DNA from: Puccinia triticina
Lineage: Eukaryota; Basidiomycota; Pucciniomycetes; Pucciniales; Pucciniaceae
DNA: 64,000 bases
Direction: 5' to 3'
NCBI RefSeq assembly: GCF_026914185.1
Contig: NC_070571.1
Location: 3,348,001 to 3,412,000, forward strand
This document shows positions 33,571 through 44,278 of this stretch, one piece after another. The notes beneath the pieces were generated by a model. It searched no databases and was not told the DNA's origin. It saw nothing but the letters and a program-made list of their open reading frames with translations. The position numbers and the translations under genes are program-made. How positions within the stretch are numbered: position 1 is the first letter of the stretch; the number at the start of each line of letters is the position of its first letter.

Positions 33571-34184
33571 AGATTTTTCCCAGTTCTTTTCTCTTATCCT
33601 CTTCATTCAATTAATCAGAAGCTATTGTTTTTTGCATGTTCCAGTTTTCAAAATGTTGCTATGTCTTAATTAAGGATAATCCCACCAAAACTCAGTACCC
33701 ACCCAGCTTCATTGCACCATCAAAGATCAGCCCCAATGCTGTTATATTTGCAGCCACTGAAGCAGCTGCTGTTGGTATTGATGTGAGTTTTGGAACATTG
33801 ACATTTTTGAATAATTCATGTTATTCTATTATGTAAATTTTCATTTCACTCTTTTTATACAGCCACCACGCTTGGATTCTCACAAAGCTGAGAACAAAAC
33901 CCAAAACAAATTAACATGGGAGAAATGTGATGATAATGGACTTTTTGGAAGTGTATGTTGTCATGACATTTCACTTCTGTTTGTTAACATCTATAAAACT
34001 GGTGAGAAGTATGTTTTCTTATCTTGCTCATTTCATTGGACAAAGCACACCAGATCATCTGAGACTGCAGTATCTTAAATCTCCTCAGATTTTACTATCC
34101 AGTTTCAATTCTGCGCAACCTCTTGTTGGACTTTCCCCAGCACAAGGTTGGTATCCTGTACAACCTTGGCTGTCACCTGGAAAA
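33571..34184. other. Unassigned sequence downstream of the oxygenase relic
   Basis: Contains short open frames (33636-33836, 33818-34078, 33927-34187) without recognisable domains. No repeat structure seen. Confidence 0.3.
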
Positions 34185-34312
34185 TAGAGATTGCCAAGTG
34201 GACCCGCGGGCAGGTACCCGCCACATGGCGTTGGGTACCGTGTGTGGGTCTAGGTGCGGGATTTTGGGCAAAAAAGCACCAGGTACCCGGATACCCGCCG
34301 CGGGTGGGTCTT
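34185..34312. mobile_element. Fragment of a GGTACC-rich hAT-like element
   Basis: Starts TAGAGATTGCCAAGTGGACC, similar to the ends of the element at 17639-18156, and contains GGTACCCGCC, GGGTACCGTG and AGGTACCCGG. It is bounded by inverted flanks CACCTGGAA and TTCCAGGTG. The expected second TAGRGAT end is not present. Confidence 0.5.
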
Positions 34313-34785
34313 CCAGGTGTGAAGCTTATGACTGTATTTCAAAGAACCAAAAACCAGAACTAAAACACAAGAATGTAAAAATGAGATCATAAGAAAGATA
34401 AGGATGATAAATGGAAACAAACCCTGAGTTGAGGAAAAATTATTCTGAGATAATGGACAACCAAAGGAGACAGGACAAGTGGAGGACAAGGAGCTAAGTG
34501 AAGATTAGGTTAGTCAAGAGAATTGGGTGAGGGAGTTAGATGAGAGCAAACAAACCAATGAGGACAGGACTTGTAGAATGGATGGAATATGGAAGGAGAG
34601 TGGACACAAGGGATAAAGGGACTGTAAGGAATAAATAAGGTTAGTGATTGTCGAAGAGTATGCGAGACCAGTGAAATGCTTTGGTGCATTTCTCACCAAG
34701 GTGAATACTTGATGAGAGTCGATATTGCCGTCAAGAGTGAATCTTGAGACTGGCAGAGAAAGAATATAGTGCCGAGGAGAGTCTT
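34313..34785. other. Unassigned sequence
   Basis: No gene or repeat recognised. Purine-rich on the plus strand with many GGACAAGG and GGAAGGAG phrases. Confidence 0.3.
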
Positions 34786-34794
34786 GGCAAAAGC

Positions 34795-35242
34795 AACACT
34801 GGGTTGCTACGCTAACCATAGCGGTTAGCGTAGCGTAGCGCAGCGCAAATGCGCTATTTTTTAGCGTAGCGTTAGCGCAATTGCACGCATATGCGCTAAC
34901 GCTACGCGCACGCGGTGCGCAGCTATTTTAGCTGATAGCGTAGCGTTAGCGCAGATGCGCGCAATTGCGCTAACGCTACACATGCAGGGTGCAAAAGAGC
35001 GCGCACTACGCTGCGCTACAGCCCCTTTAGCGAGAAAAAAGGGCTTTTTTTCTGCTAAGAGCGCTGTAGCGCAGCGCAGCGTAGCGTAGCGACTGTAGCG
35101 GCGCGCTAACGCTAACAAGTTTTGGCGCGCTGTTAGCGCAGCGTAGCGGCGCTAACAGCGCGCTAACGCTATGCAAAATAGATGGGCGCTTTTTGCCGCT
35201 ACGCTAACACGTAGCGCTGAAATAGCGTAGCGACCCAGTGTT
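34795..35242. mobile_element. 448-bp GCTAACGC-rich palindromic element, copy 3
   Basis: Starts AACACTGGGTTGCTACGC and ends with the inverse ...GCGACCCAGTGTT. It is flanked by the 9-bp near-duplication GGCAAAAGC (34786-34794) and GGCGAAAGC (35243-35251). Interior, length and arrangement match copies 1 and 2. This copy lies outside the CACTG element and so proves that the 447-448 bp unit is an independent mobile element with a 9-bp target duplication. Confidence 0.85.
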
Positions 35243-35374
35243 GGCGAAAGCAGTTGATACTGAATCGAAGTGTTGGACGGAGATCAGGAAAGTTTGTCAA
35301 GAGCAAGATTGGCGGCAGAGAGCGGAGGATCGTAGTGATGGAGCGGTTGTTAGGGTTTACTTGATGAGATTGAA

Positions 35375-35766
35375 TTCAATCAGTCCGCGCACAAGCGCGG
35401 TCCTGTCGCAGGAGTGCAAGTTTCAACACCAGGTACCCGGGTACCCGCTTTTACGGTCACCGAGGGGGTTCATTCCTTGAGATAACCGGGACAGATCCTG
35501 GTCATCAGGGGGAATCAGCCCTCTCAATGACTGGTACAGACCCCGGTCATCAAGAGGAATACAGCCCTCTCAATGACCGGGATCTGTCCCGGTCATCAAG
35601 GAAAATCAACCCTCCTGATGACCGGGATTTGTCCTGGTCATTGGGAGGGTCATTTTCTCTTGATAACCGGGACAGATCCTGTTCATCATGAGGAATCAAC
35701 CCCCTTGATAACCGGGACCAACCCCGGTCATTAAGAGGAATTGAACCCTCTAGGTGACCCGGAAAG
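35375..35766 (-). repeat. Right arm of inverted repeat, GACCGGG hairpin array
   Basis: Inverse of 31367-31785, from CAGTCCGCGCACAAGC and CCAGGTACCCGGGTACCCGC to TCTAGGTGACCCGGAAA at about 35766. Confidence 0.8.
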
Positions 35767-36305
35767 ATCTCGGTCATCAAGGGGAATCAGCCCTCTCAAT
35801 GACCGGGACAGATCCTGGTCATCAAGAGGAAAAAACCCTCTCAATGACCGGGACAGAACTCGGTCATCAAGAGAAAACAACACTCTTGATGACCGGGACA
35901 GAACCTGCTCATTGAGAGAAAACAACACTCTTGATGACCGGGCTCTGTCCCAGTCATTGGGAGGGTTGTTTCCTCTTGAGGACCGGGACAGATCCTGGTC
36001 ATTGGGAGGAAACAACCCTCTCAATGACCGGGATAGAACCCTCTTGATGACTGGGATAGAACCCTCTCATTGAGAGGGTTGTTTCCTCTCAATGACTGGG
36101 GGTCTGCTCCAGTCAGCAAGAGGAAACAACCCTCTCAATGAGCGGGTTCTATCCCAGTCATCAAGAGGGTTGTTTTCTCCCAATGACCAGGATCTGTCCC
36201 AGTCATCAAGAGGAAACAACCCTCCCAATGACTGGGACAGAGCCCAGTCATCAAGAGGAACCATCACTCTTGATGAACAGTCTGTACCTGTCTCCGAGTG
36301 AGGGT
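35767..36305. repeat. Tandem GACCGGG hairpin array (about 45-bp units)
   Basis: Continues the arm with about a dozen units of AACCCTCTCAATGACCGGG plus ACAGATCCTGGTCATCAAGAGG. Each unit can fold on itself because TGACCGGG and CCTGGTCA are inverted. Open frames on both strands across it are by-products. Confidence 0.85.
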
Positions 36306-36324
36306 GTTGGATAAAAAAAAGCAC

Positions 36325-36378
36325 AATTACCCGCGGTACCTGCAAAAAGTACCGCTGGTACCCACCAGCGGGTGCTGT
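36325..36378. mobile_element. Left part of a GGTACC-rich element split by Gypsy element C
   Basis: ACCCGCGGTACCTGC...GGTACCCACCAGCGGG directly left of the LTR. The matching remainder (GGTTACCCGGGTCCACTTGG, then CGATCT) lies directly right of the other LTR at 45348-45420 and resembles the inverted end at 34185. Element C therefore appears to have inserted into this older element. Confidence 0.5.
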
Positions 36379-37089
36379 TGTGGAACTCCAACCGGTGCTG
36401 GGCCGTTGGCAGTTACTTGAAGGGAAAGTGCGCTGTGCGCTGCCTTCACAGTGGTCCGGGGAAAGTGAGAGATCTGGGATTCAAGTTGATAGCCTTTAGT
36501 GTGTGGGGGGGGGATTTTTGGTTTGAGACAACAGGGGGTAGATTCCCGTCGGCGGTGGTTTGTTGTTCAGGATCAGAGGAGAGAAGCCGGCGAGCTGAGC
36601 CGGGAAAAGTGATCTGAAGGAAGGGAATCTGGAAAAAAAGGATCAACGCGGCGCTGAGAGGGTGAACTCAGAAGCTCCGCGAGTATATCGGCAACTATGG
36701 GATCAATAAACTTTAGATTTGGGATTTTGGAGGTTGATGGATGATCTGGAGTATAAAATTTTTATGGTTCAGACGAAGTCCATGCCGCCCCATTGTCTGA
36801 GTTAGAACTGAACTCAGACTCCGGGGTTGTGACATGCTGTGGACAAGTCATCATACACCTGCACGCAACAACAAAGAGGAGAGAGGAAGAGAGAGAAACA
36901 AACCACAAAACAAAACAACCTGACACAAAACAAACCCTCCGCATAACAAGGCCTAAAAAAACAACAAGAAGGAAGACATGTGATGTTTCTTGATCCTGAT
37001 ACGCCTTGATGAGATCTTGAGGTCTTGCTAAGTTTGAAGTCCCGCCGGATATTCCGCGCGCCTGCGGCACCACGAGTATGGTCACCACA
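36379..37089 (-). repeat. 3' LTR of Ty3/Gypsy element C (711 bp)
   Basis: TGTGGAACTCCAACCGGTGC at 36379 to ATGGTCACCACA at 37089, matching the right LTR at 44602-45347 with small indels only. The minus strand next to it reads GTGGTGGTGTGA, a possible polypurine tract. No clear target duplication (GCTGT left, CCGTG right). Confidence 0.92.
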
Positions 37090-37155
37090 TCACACCACCA
37101 CTTTGAGTCTGTCCCTAGACTCCTTGGGGAGTTTCCGTGCAGTTGTAGGAGAAGT

Positions 37156-37272
37156 CTAAAACAAAGAGAGACAGAAAGGGGTCCCAAGAACTGCTCACAG
37201 TGGGGCTGAAGTAGGGCTTACAACAACGGCGGTAGAAGATACCCTGAGGTGCATACACATGGGAGGACTTAC
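37156..37272 (-). other. Intron-like module D (117 nt) after the integrase
   Basis: On the minus strand this starts GTAAGTCCTCCCATG at 37272 and ends CTCTTTGTTTTAG at 37156, a textbook donor and acceptor. It shares the phrases GTAAGTYCTCC and TGCACCTC, at the same spacing, with modules A, B and C of the same element. The integrase frame reaches a TAA that overlaps the donor site; removal of the module would take that stop out and lengthen the protein. Confidence 0.65.
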
Positions 37273-37430
37273 TTTTGGTCAGAAGTGCCTCCACGGGAAT
37301 AAAAGTGTTTGACCTGATCCGCGGCAAACCGGCGCTTCAATTCGGTGCCATCAAGCTCCGCCAGCACATAAGAACCTCCCTTGACCTGCTTTACGACGCG
37401 GTGTGGTGCTCCATTCCAAACCATAAGTAG
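37273..37430 (-). pseudogene. Integrase C-terminal end of element C
   Basis: The minus strand encodes RVVKQVKGGSYVLAELDGTE followed by RRFAADQVKHFYSRGG, the SH3-like C-terminal end of Ty3/Gypsy integrases, ending at TAA next to the intron-like donor at 37272. It is separated from the rest of the integrase (38249-39143) by an 813-bp insertion and is in a different frame. Confidence 0.8.
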
Positions 37431-38243
37431 TATTTTATTGCTTTTCTTTACATATATTCATCATTACATTGCCCATCTCCCCATAACCCTTCACAAATAC
37501 CTCATTATTATTGCATATTCAGATTCTACGCCAAATTTCACCTATAGTCACTCATACATAGTACCCCCTTATCTCCAATGGTTCAGTAGTTATGGAGGAT
37601 ACAAGACTTACAGAAACCTTACAGTCTTCATTAGTTACAATACTCATTTCATGAGTAACTTAGTTGAATCATTACATCACATTCTTTTCACAGATATTTT
37701 CTCACATACTAAACCCTTTACACACATTACTCATTATGTACTATGCCTATTGTACACATTACATCATTGGATCTGTGCTTACCTCTTTCAGTAGTGCTCA
37801 TCATTACAAGTAGTTACTATGTTCACATCACCTTCCCCATTTGTACACCCTTCATTCCCATAGCCAGAACTCCCCATTGTCTGTGCTCATCCTTCCTTCA
37901 TATAAGAACTGTCTTTCCCCCCTCACTTGTACCTTATGCAGATTATTAGATACAGAAATTATAGTGCCCATTCTCATCAACCCATTGCCATTGAATCATT
38001 TCCAATTGCTTTCCCCCTTCAACCATTGCTCCAACCCTCTCACCTTCAGTAGGCAGTAGTCAGCTCATAGCACTAGCTCCTAAGATCAAGTAGAAATCAG
38101 CCACACCTTTTCTTCTTTTTCTTAGTGTTACTCTCATCCCCTCAGCATTAGTCAGGAAGGCAGCCTCATCAGCACCCTTGCAAAGCTTACATTAGTACTA
38201 GTGTTGCTATCCATTTCCCTTCCAAGCTCTATTCTGCCCTTAG
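37431..38243. mobile_element. 813-bp G-poor insertion in the integrase gene
   Basis: The integrase coding sequence stops at one side and resumes at the other. The insertion is flanked by AGTAG at 37426-37430 and 38244-38248, a 5-bp duplication. The plus strand is strikingly poor in G and rich in C and T (CATTACATCACATTC style). The ends (TATTTTATTG and TGCCCTTAG) are not inverted repeats and lack TG...CA. A 5-bp duplication fits a solo LTR or related element, but its identity is unknown. Confidence 0.6.
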
Positions 38244-38248
38244 AGTAG

Positions 38249-39200
38249 TTCCACAGCGGTAGGGCCCGTTCCACCGGTGAGCAAACAACTGCCCCCACTG
38301 CGTCTCGAGAGACCAATTAAAGGCAAGACCTTGATTACCAGGCTTGAGGGGATCGCGAATTCTTGACGTGTGTTTCTCTTCCCAATAGCGCAACGAATTG
38401 CCCCGCGCATCCATCAACTTCTTGTAAGCAATGCCGCGTGTCTCTTCGCTACGTTCCAACTGACAAGAGCGCGCAACGAGAAGATCCAAAGTGTCCTTGA
38501 CTGCGTCCCAATCGACACCCGAGTAGGATTCAATCTTGAGATCCAGCGGTAACATCGCGCGCTGGCCAAAAATTAGCTCGTAAGGGGAATAGCCCGTTGT
38601 CCTTTTTGTGGAAATTTGGTCGGAGAAAAGAACCAAAGGCAAGTATTTGTGGCAGTTCTTACCGCTTTTGCCTGCCAACTTCACCAGTGCAGCCTTGAGA
38701 GGTCCATGCCCGCGCTCGACCATGCCCTGCCCCTCCGGGTAGTAGGGAGTTAAAACCCTATGCTGGCCTGGTAGAGTGCGCAGCATCTCCGCCAAAGCCC
38801 CTCCAAATTCCAAGCCGCCGTCTGTAGAATAAGAACGCGCCAGCCCGTAACGCATGGTCCAATGCTCCTGAAGAAAAGATGCCACCGCCTCTGACGTGAG
38901 GTTGTTGAGAATTTTTGCTTCGACCCAACCCAAGATGACGTCCCTTGCAACGATCAAATACTTAGCCCCACCGGCTTTGAGATGAACCGCATCCATTGAG
39001 ACACAACCAAACACAGTAGACTCACCCGTTGGGTAGCGCATCTCCTGAGGTCTCCTGAGATCCTTCTTCTGACAAGCTTTGCAACTACCACACCAGCGCA
39101 CCACGTTTTGCTTTAGGGAATGCCACCAGAACCTCTCAGACACTCAACAGTAGGTTTCGGCAGTACCCCAATGTCCTAAACCCTCATGTAGATCTTAAAG
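38249..39200 (-). pseudogene. Integrase (zinc finger and catalytic core) of element C
   Basis: The frame at 38229-39143 has CGSCKACQKKD (the two Cys of the HHCC finger) and a complete DDE core: Asp51 in VSMDAVHL, Asp108 in YSTDGGLEF, Glu143 in GQGMVERGHG, with 34 residues between the last two. Beyond 39143 the same region encodes HEGLGHWGTAETYC, the two His of the finger, but an in-frame TGA separates them. Beyond the core comes HRWNGPYR, after which the 813-bp insertion interrupts. The catalytic residues survive but the gene is broken in at least three places. Confidence 0.9.
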
Positions 39201-40416
39201 GATCGAGTCCTGTTTTGACGGGACAGTCATCACAATCCGCGGCAAAGGGCTGCCCCGCTTGCAAAAAGAAGTCCGAAGACCTGCGCTTCAAAGCTTGAAA
39301 CTCCTGCCAATCCAAACCCTCAGGCCGAGTCAGGGTGGCTAAAAAAATCTCCATACGCCGCCAGAACCCTTCCTGATAACCCAAATATCCGGATTCAGAG
39401 GTCACAGAGAAAGAATGGAGAGGTCATATCAAAGGTGCCTCCTCATTGAAATCGGAGGGTGGGGAATCTGAATTGTTGTTGCCCTGAGGGCGCCGAGAGA
39501 GCCCGTCTGGAAAGGTGAAGGACTTGCCGGGTCAATGGACTATGTCAAACAAAAAGAGCTGGATAAACGCAACCCAGCGCGTCATTGGCACGTTGGGGAG
39601 ACTTGGCGCATTGATCATCTGGATTAATGACTGAGCGTCCACTTGTAATTCAAAGTGCTGGCCCCAAAGAATTGTTTGTAGTTTCTTGAGAATGCGAGCA
39701 ACACCGCACAATTTGAGCTTGGATTGCAAGTACCTCGATTCCACATCTGAGAAGAGTAGTGATTTGTAGAGCGCCGGCCGGTCTAGCCCATTCTGGTCCG
39801 TTTGAGAGAGCAACGCGCCAGCCGCGTGAAAACTTGAATCAACCGCCAACTTGATCCGGCCTGACTCGGGCCCATAATTGATTTTGGCAAGGACAATGTC
39901 CTTGCCAACGATGCACTTAAGCTCCTCAAATGCGTTGTCGCAATCCTCAGTCCAAATGAAGTCCGCGTCCTTGCAAGTCAGCCGTCTGAGGGACAGGCAA
40001 ATCTGGGAGAGGGACAGGATAAAGATTTGGACATACACTACCACACCCAGAAAGCCTTGGACCTTGGTAGCATTCTCCGGAGTTGGCCACAACAGGATCT
40101 TGTTAATCTTGGTCTTCGCCATGCGCCAACCTTCCTTGCAGACAACATGTCCCACTATTTCCAAAGCGGGCACGCACGCCGCTAGCTTTGAGGCCAAAAC
40201 TGTGAGACCGGATTCTTTGATGCGAAACAGAATCCGCTCGAGCGTCTCCGCATACTCCCAAATGAAAGGCCTTATGCCAGGATGCCAGTCCATGGTCTTG
40301 CAATTGTAGTCAGAGACCGGCCCCTTTATTCCACTGTCCTCTATGAAGATGCCTGCGTGATCCGGGATCTCAGCCTGGAGGATCCAAACCATTTGCGCTT
40401 GATACACTACGACCAA
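39201..40416 (-). pseudogene. RT palm/thumb and RNase H of element C, mutated active site
   Basis: The frame at 39532-40416 begins in the RT palm: AGIFIEDSGIKGP is the YxDD-type box, with the first catalytic Asp changed to Glu (FIED), which should cripple polymerisation. Then come EIVGHVVCKEGWRM, PTPENATKVQGFLGVV and the RNase H part IKLAVDSSFHAAGALLSQTD and LQVDAQSLIQMIN. A further frame, 39184-39405, carries the RNase H-integrase linker (LATLTRPEGLDWQEFQALKR). Frameshifts near 39410-39530 and 40410 separate the pieces. Confidence 0.88.
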
Positions 40417-41266
40417 ATTGGTTGCACCCTGGGGAAGCCGAGTGAGTTGGAATTGTCCAAGAGGAGTGTCAAACGTAGTGAGAGGTCAAGAGATGGGATG
40501 AAGGGCGCACTCATTGTAACCGCCCATAATGTCGCCAAGGCCGTAGCAGGCACGGCCGAGAAGGACTCCACAAATTCCTCCGTGGCCGGAGGAATGCCAG
40601 CATCCCAAATAGTGACCTTATTCAAAGGTTGTAGATCATGGACAATCCGTAATTTGCTGTTGCTTTTGAGCACGCAAAACACCGGGCTTGTATAACTGGA
40701 TGTCAACTGCTCGTAGAGCCCGTTGCGCACTTGTTTGCGGATAATCTTCACATATTTGTCCATTTTTGCTTCCGGAACTGGAATCTTGCGCTTTTGCCAA
40801 GGATTGTTCTCTACCACCGGAATAATGTAGGGGAGCCCATATGATTCCTTGAGGAGACCGTGTTGTGATTTGTCAAAAGCTATGGCTGGGCTTTGCTCTG
40901 CAAGAACGTTCTTGATGAGATCTAGTTCTGCAGAACTTAACCATCCAGACGGCCCAAAGTTAATGACCTCAAGACTCTCTTTTGTTACTTGACCGCGTGG
41001 AATAAAGGGCCCTGCCAGGGAGCGTGAAAGCCCACGGTAGGGATTGCGCAACAATGGGGGGCGCTGCAAAGGCGGGTTGAGGCTCTGTGGCATAGGTTGA
41101 TTTACCGGCCTGATTTTCCGGGCAACAGGTTTGTACTTTGCCGCAAACGCCAGGAAGGAACCTTCTCGCCAAGAGTCCGCAAGCGCCAACTGGGAACCTT
41201 GACTGAGCCAATGCTCAAGCATCTGCCAAGTCCTATGCTCCATGCCATCCTCGAACGCCGCTTTCT
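40407..41266 (-). pseudogene. Amino-terminal RT of element C
   Basis: After the 3' site of intron-like module C, the minus strand runs ERAAFEDGMEHR-type sequence into the RT fingers: QHGLLKESYGLPYIIPVVEN, PVPEAKMDKYVKIIRKQV and SSYTSPVFCVLKSNSKLRIV with HDLQPLNKVTI. The palm region up to the catalytic box then continues in the next frame (39532-40416). Fingers and first palm motifs are well preserved apart from the frameshift near 40410. Confidence 0.85.
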
Positions 41267-41375
41267 CTGAGAAAGAAAAACCAAAAGAAGGGCTGCGGCT
41301 CACGAGTGTGGCTAGAGTAGGTTTTTTGTGACATGTAGAGAGACCCTTGGAGGTGCAACTTTGGGAGGAACTTAC
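41267..41375 (-). other. Intron-like module C (109 nt) between gag and pol
   Basis: Minus strand: donor GTAAGTTCCTCCC at 41375, acceptor GGTTTTTCTTTCTCAG at 41267, preceded by the shared phrase CCACACTCGTGAGCCGC. The strong polypyrimidine tract and AG make this the most intron-like of the four modules. Its position right before the RT frame suggests that splicing could create the Pol message. Confidence 0.7.
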
Positions 41376-41460
41376 TTTTGGTTCTCCCAGCCTCCGCAAT
41401 ATACCAAAATACACAAATCCTCCTTCTGCTGCCACACAATAATTCTCTAGTTTCACCTCA

Positions 41461-41570
41461 TCGCAGAGGATCTTTAGTTTTCCCTTGTTGCGGAGGCTCG
41501 GGAGTTTAGGCTTATTGCGGAGTCAAACTAGATTACCCTCATTGCGGAGGACTTCGTGAGATGCATCAGC
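41461..41570 (-). repeat. 27-bp tandem repeat, four units, in the gag-pol spacer
   Basis: The phrase TTGCGGAG (first unit TCGCAGAG) recurs at 41461, 41488, 41515 and 41542, exactly 27 bp apart, with partly conserved sequence between. Twenty-seven bases equal nine codons, so the repeat would keep a reading frame. Confidence 0.65.
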
Positions 41571-41617
41571 TAGTTTATTCTCTTCACGGAGACGAGATTG
41601 AAAGGATGAAGAACCGC

Positions 41618-41732
41618 CTGGAACAAAAGTGTAAAACAAGGATGGAGGGCGGCTCACGAGTGTGGCAGATTGTAGGGTTTTTGAAAGGGGGGTGGCATCC
41701 AGCCCAGAGGTGCATCTATGGAGAGAACTTAC
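41618..41732 (-). other. Intron-like module B (115 nt) between gag and pol
   Basis: Minus strand: donor GTAAGTTCTCTCC at 41732, the shared TGCACCTC and CCACACTCGTGAGCCGCC phrases, acceptor TTTTACACTTTTGTTCCAG at 41618. It is closest to module C. Both are preceded by a GCGGAGG phrase about 20-30 bases upstream of the donor, so the repeated unit includes some exon-side sequence. Confidence 0.65.
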
Positions 41733-42127
41733 TTCTATAGCTCCACACCTCCGCCAAATATCCATTTCCTCCGCAAACGCCCTGGCCTCCACAGTCAAAG
41801 GTCTCATCCGCCAAAAGTCCTTGCCTTTGGTGCAAAACAGCGCCCTCTTGCTATGAAACAAGGAAGGTTTGGAAACTGATGGTACATGATATCTTGAGGA
41901 AAAAAAAGCAGTTTGGGAGTTGGAGAGCAGGTTGGAAGAAATGTTTTTTGGCTTTGATTGGTTTTCTTGATGTTTTTGGGGATTGTTGATTTTAATGACT
42001 GAATTTGAAGAAGAAAGATGAGGCTGAAATGAAAAGCGCAACTTTTGAGACTCTCACGCTAAAGTTAAGCCTACGGTCAAACTGCGAGACTCTATATTAA
42101 GTTCTCCGTGTGTCAGGCCAACTGAAC

Positions 42128-44251
42128 CTATAAAAAATGACGTCCCTCCAAAGGGTCCTCTCGGGCCTTTCCCTTCCGGGTGAGAACCGCCTTACGTCCG
42201 TTGGCAGGAAACTCCCTCTCCCAACAACCCTTCTCCGCTGAACACAAGGAAATCTCTATTCTCTGGCCTTTAGCGTCCGGAATGAGGATCCTTTTGCCCG
42301 TCTGTCCCGAGAAATCTAGTGTAACATCGAAATCCATGAGGAACGGACGGCCGAGAATAATGGGCCCGTCCACCCGCGTAATCCAAAAATGACAGGTCCC
42401 AACAATAGACTTGCCGATGCGTATGGGAACGTCCTTGGCCACGCCAACTAACTTGCAGGCCTGGTTGCCTATGCCGTAAACAGCTGAGCTGAAGTTCACT
42501 CTAGGGCTCAGCCGGAGCTTATTGGCTTTTGTATCCGAGATGAGGTTGAGCTGCGATCCTGAGTCGACCAAAGGAGCTGCCTTTCCCTCCTCCTCGCCAA
42601 GCAGACAGGGGAGGAATCCCAACGGGCAGGAGTAAAGGCAGCTCTCTTCCGTCGATCCCGGAGATTCTTCCATCAATGTTCCCGACGACACCTTGAACTC
42701 GCCAGATCCAACCTCTACGCGCCTCCTCAAAACCCACTTCTTCATCCCATCCGCGACTGCTGGTGCGATAGAGAGGAGCTCTGAGACCGCAAGAGTTGGA
42801 ACTGTCAAATCTCTGATCTTCCTGAGCACTCCTTTGACCGCTTTAGGATGATCCTTTGCGATTCCCCACTCGGAACAAACCCTAGGAGTACTGGAATCAG
42901 CCTTGGCCTCTGGGGTCAATGGTGTGGACTCCCCTGATTCTGGATCCTGCGGTTGAGACGAGGGTGATCGCTCGGAAAGCTCTGGCTCGGCTTCCATATC
43001 CATTGCCTCGGATCCCGGGCTTTGAGAACAAGGCTTACTAATGGGCTTCTTGGCCGCCGATGAGGGAACTGCAGGAGCCTTGTAGGGGCTGGGCGCCTCA
43101 TGTTTCTTGCATTCCGGGTTGGACTGATAAGCTCTGGAAAAGGATTGCGATAAGACTGCTGGAGGATACCAGGGATCTAAGGTACCGCAGGTCGTCCGAA
43201 ATTCTTTCTCCACCACATTTGTCTTGGGCTGATAGGATGCCACAACGTGGCAGATTGGGTGCAAAGAGTCAAACGGAATCAGGCCTCCGTTGGGAAGGAA
43301 GAAGTTTGTTCCCTTCTGCTCGACCAACTTCTCATCTTTGTCCTTCTTCAGCTCGAAACAATGGGCCGTGCCGTGGCCCTCACAATGACAGTAGTAGCAG
43401 ACTAAAGGGCCGCAAGATCCAGAAGAGGGGTTTGGCGGTGACGGAGCCGCCGCAAGCTCTTGCTTCAGCCGCTGTTTGAAGGACTGCAGCATTCGGGTCA
43501 GGTCGTCCACAGTAGCAGGAGTCTTTGACTGATTCGCCGTCTCCTTGGGTTGGCGATCCGCCTCCATTTTGAGCATCACGTTGTTGGATGCCTTGAAAGG
43601 ACCGGGAACAGGATTTGAGGATCGGGAATCCTCAAAAGTCAAAGCGGTCTGAGTCTCCATCACGGTCGTAACAGCGGCTTTGAGGAGCTGGAAGGACGGA
43701 AGCCAAAAGTGCTTATTTAAAGTCATCACCATGGCCTTCTCCTTGATGAGTTGCGCTCCGATCGGTTCTTGAAAAACCGAAGAAAAGGCTTGATAGTACT
43801 TCTTCCTCAGCTCCTCCTCAGAATCAATGTGCTTTTTTAGCACCAGATAGGACTGGATAGGCTCCCAGGACTTGCGGAACGCCTGATACTCAGAGACCAA
43901 CGAAACGCCTCCCTTAGCTGCCCACAGGTCCACAAGGGCGTCCAAATCCCGCTCCGTAAACAGGGCCTTGTCAATGTCGCCCCAATAAGCAATTATTGCT
44001 GCATTCAACTTAGGCCACTCCGGGGGCTTATAACCCTCCAACGTAGCAAGGATCGTGAGAATCTTGCCTTCCTGAACGGAACACCCAAGCTGACGGGCCA
44101 TGTCGTACTCGGACGCGCTGTCCAGCTGCGCCGCCAACTCGTAGAAATCGAGGAACTGCTCCACCTCGGAGCCATCAAAACAAAGGCCCTTCTTCTGGGG
44201 CTTGATCTTGACCATACGTCCACCGGGTGGTCCTACTGGTGCGTTGGCCAT
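42128..44251 (-). pseudogene. Gag-protease ORF of element C (707 codons)
   Basis: One uninterrupted frame starting MANAPVGPPGGRMVKI. Residues about 15-200 form the capsid-like domain (LCFDGSEVEQFLDFYELAAQ; GGVSLVSEYQAFRKSWEP). A perfect zinc knuckle CYYCHCEGHGTAHC is near residue 287. A proline/serine-rich linker follows, then an aspartic protease with active site PLVDSGSQLNLIS near residue 565 and C-terminal ILGRPFLMDFDV. It is intact in length and motifs although the downstream pol is broken. It is labelled pseudogene because the element as a whole is defective; this ORF itself might still be expressed. Confidence 0.88.
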
Positions 44252-44278
44252 TGCGAAGAAAGGAAGATGCTCCAGAGC

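Noticed and set aside
35550..36345. Several Arg/Ser/Asp-rich frames on both strands
   Set aside because: By-products of the GACCGGG hairpin array; palindromic units give mirror-image frames on both strands.
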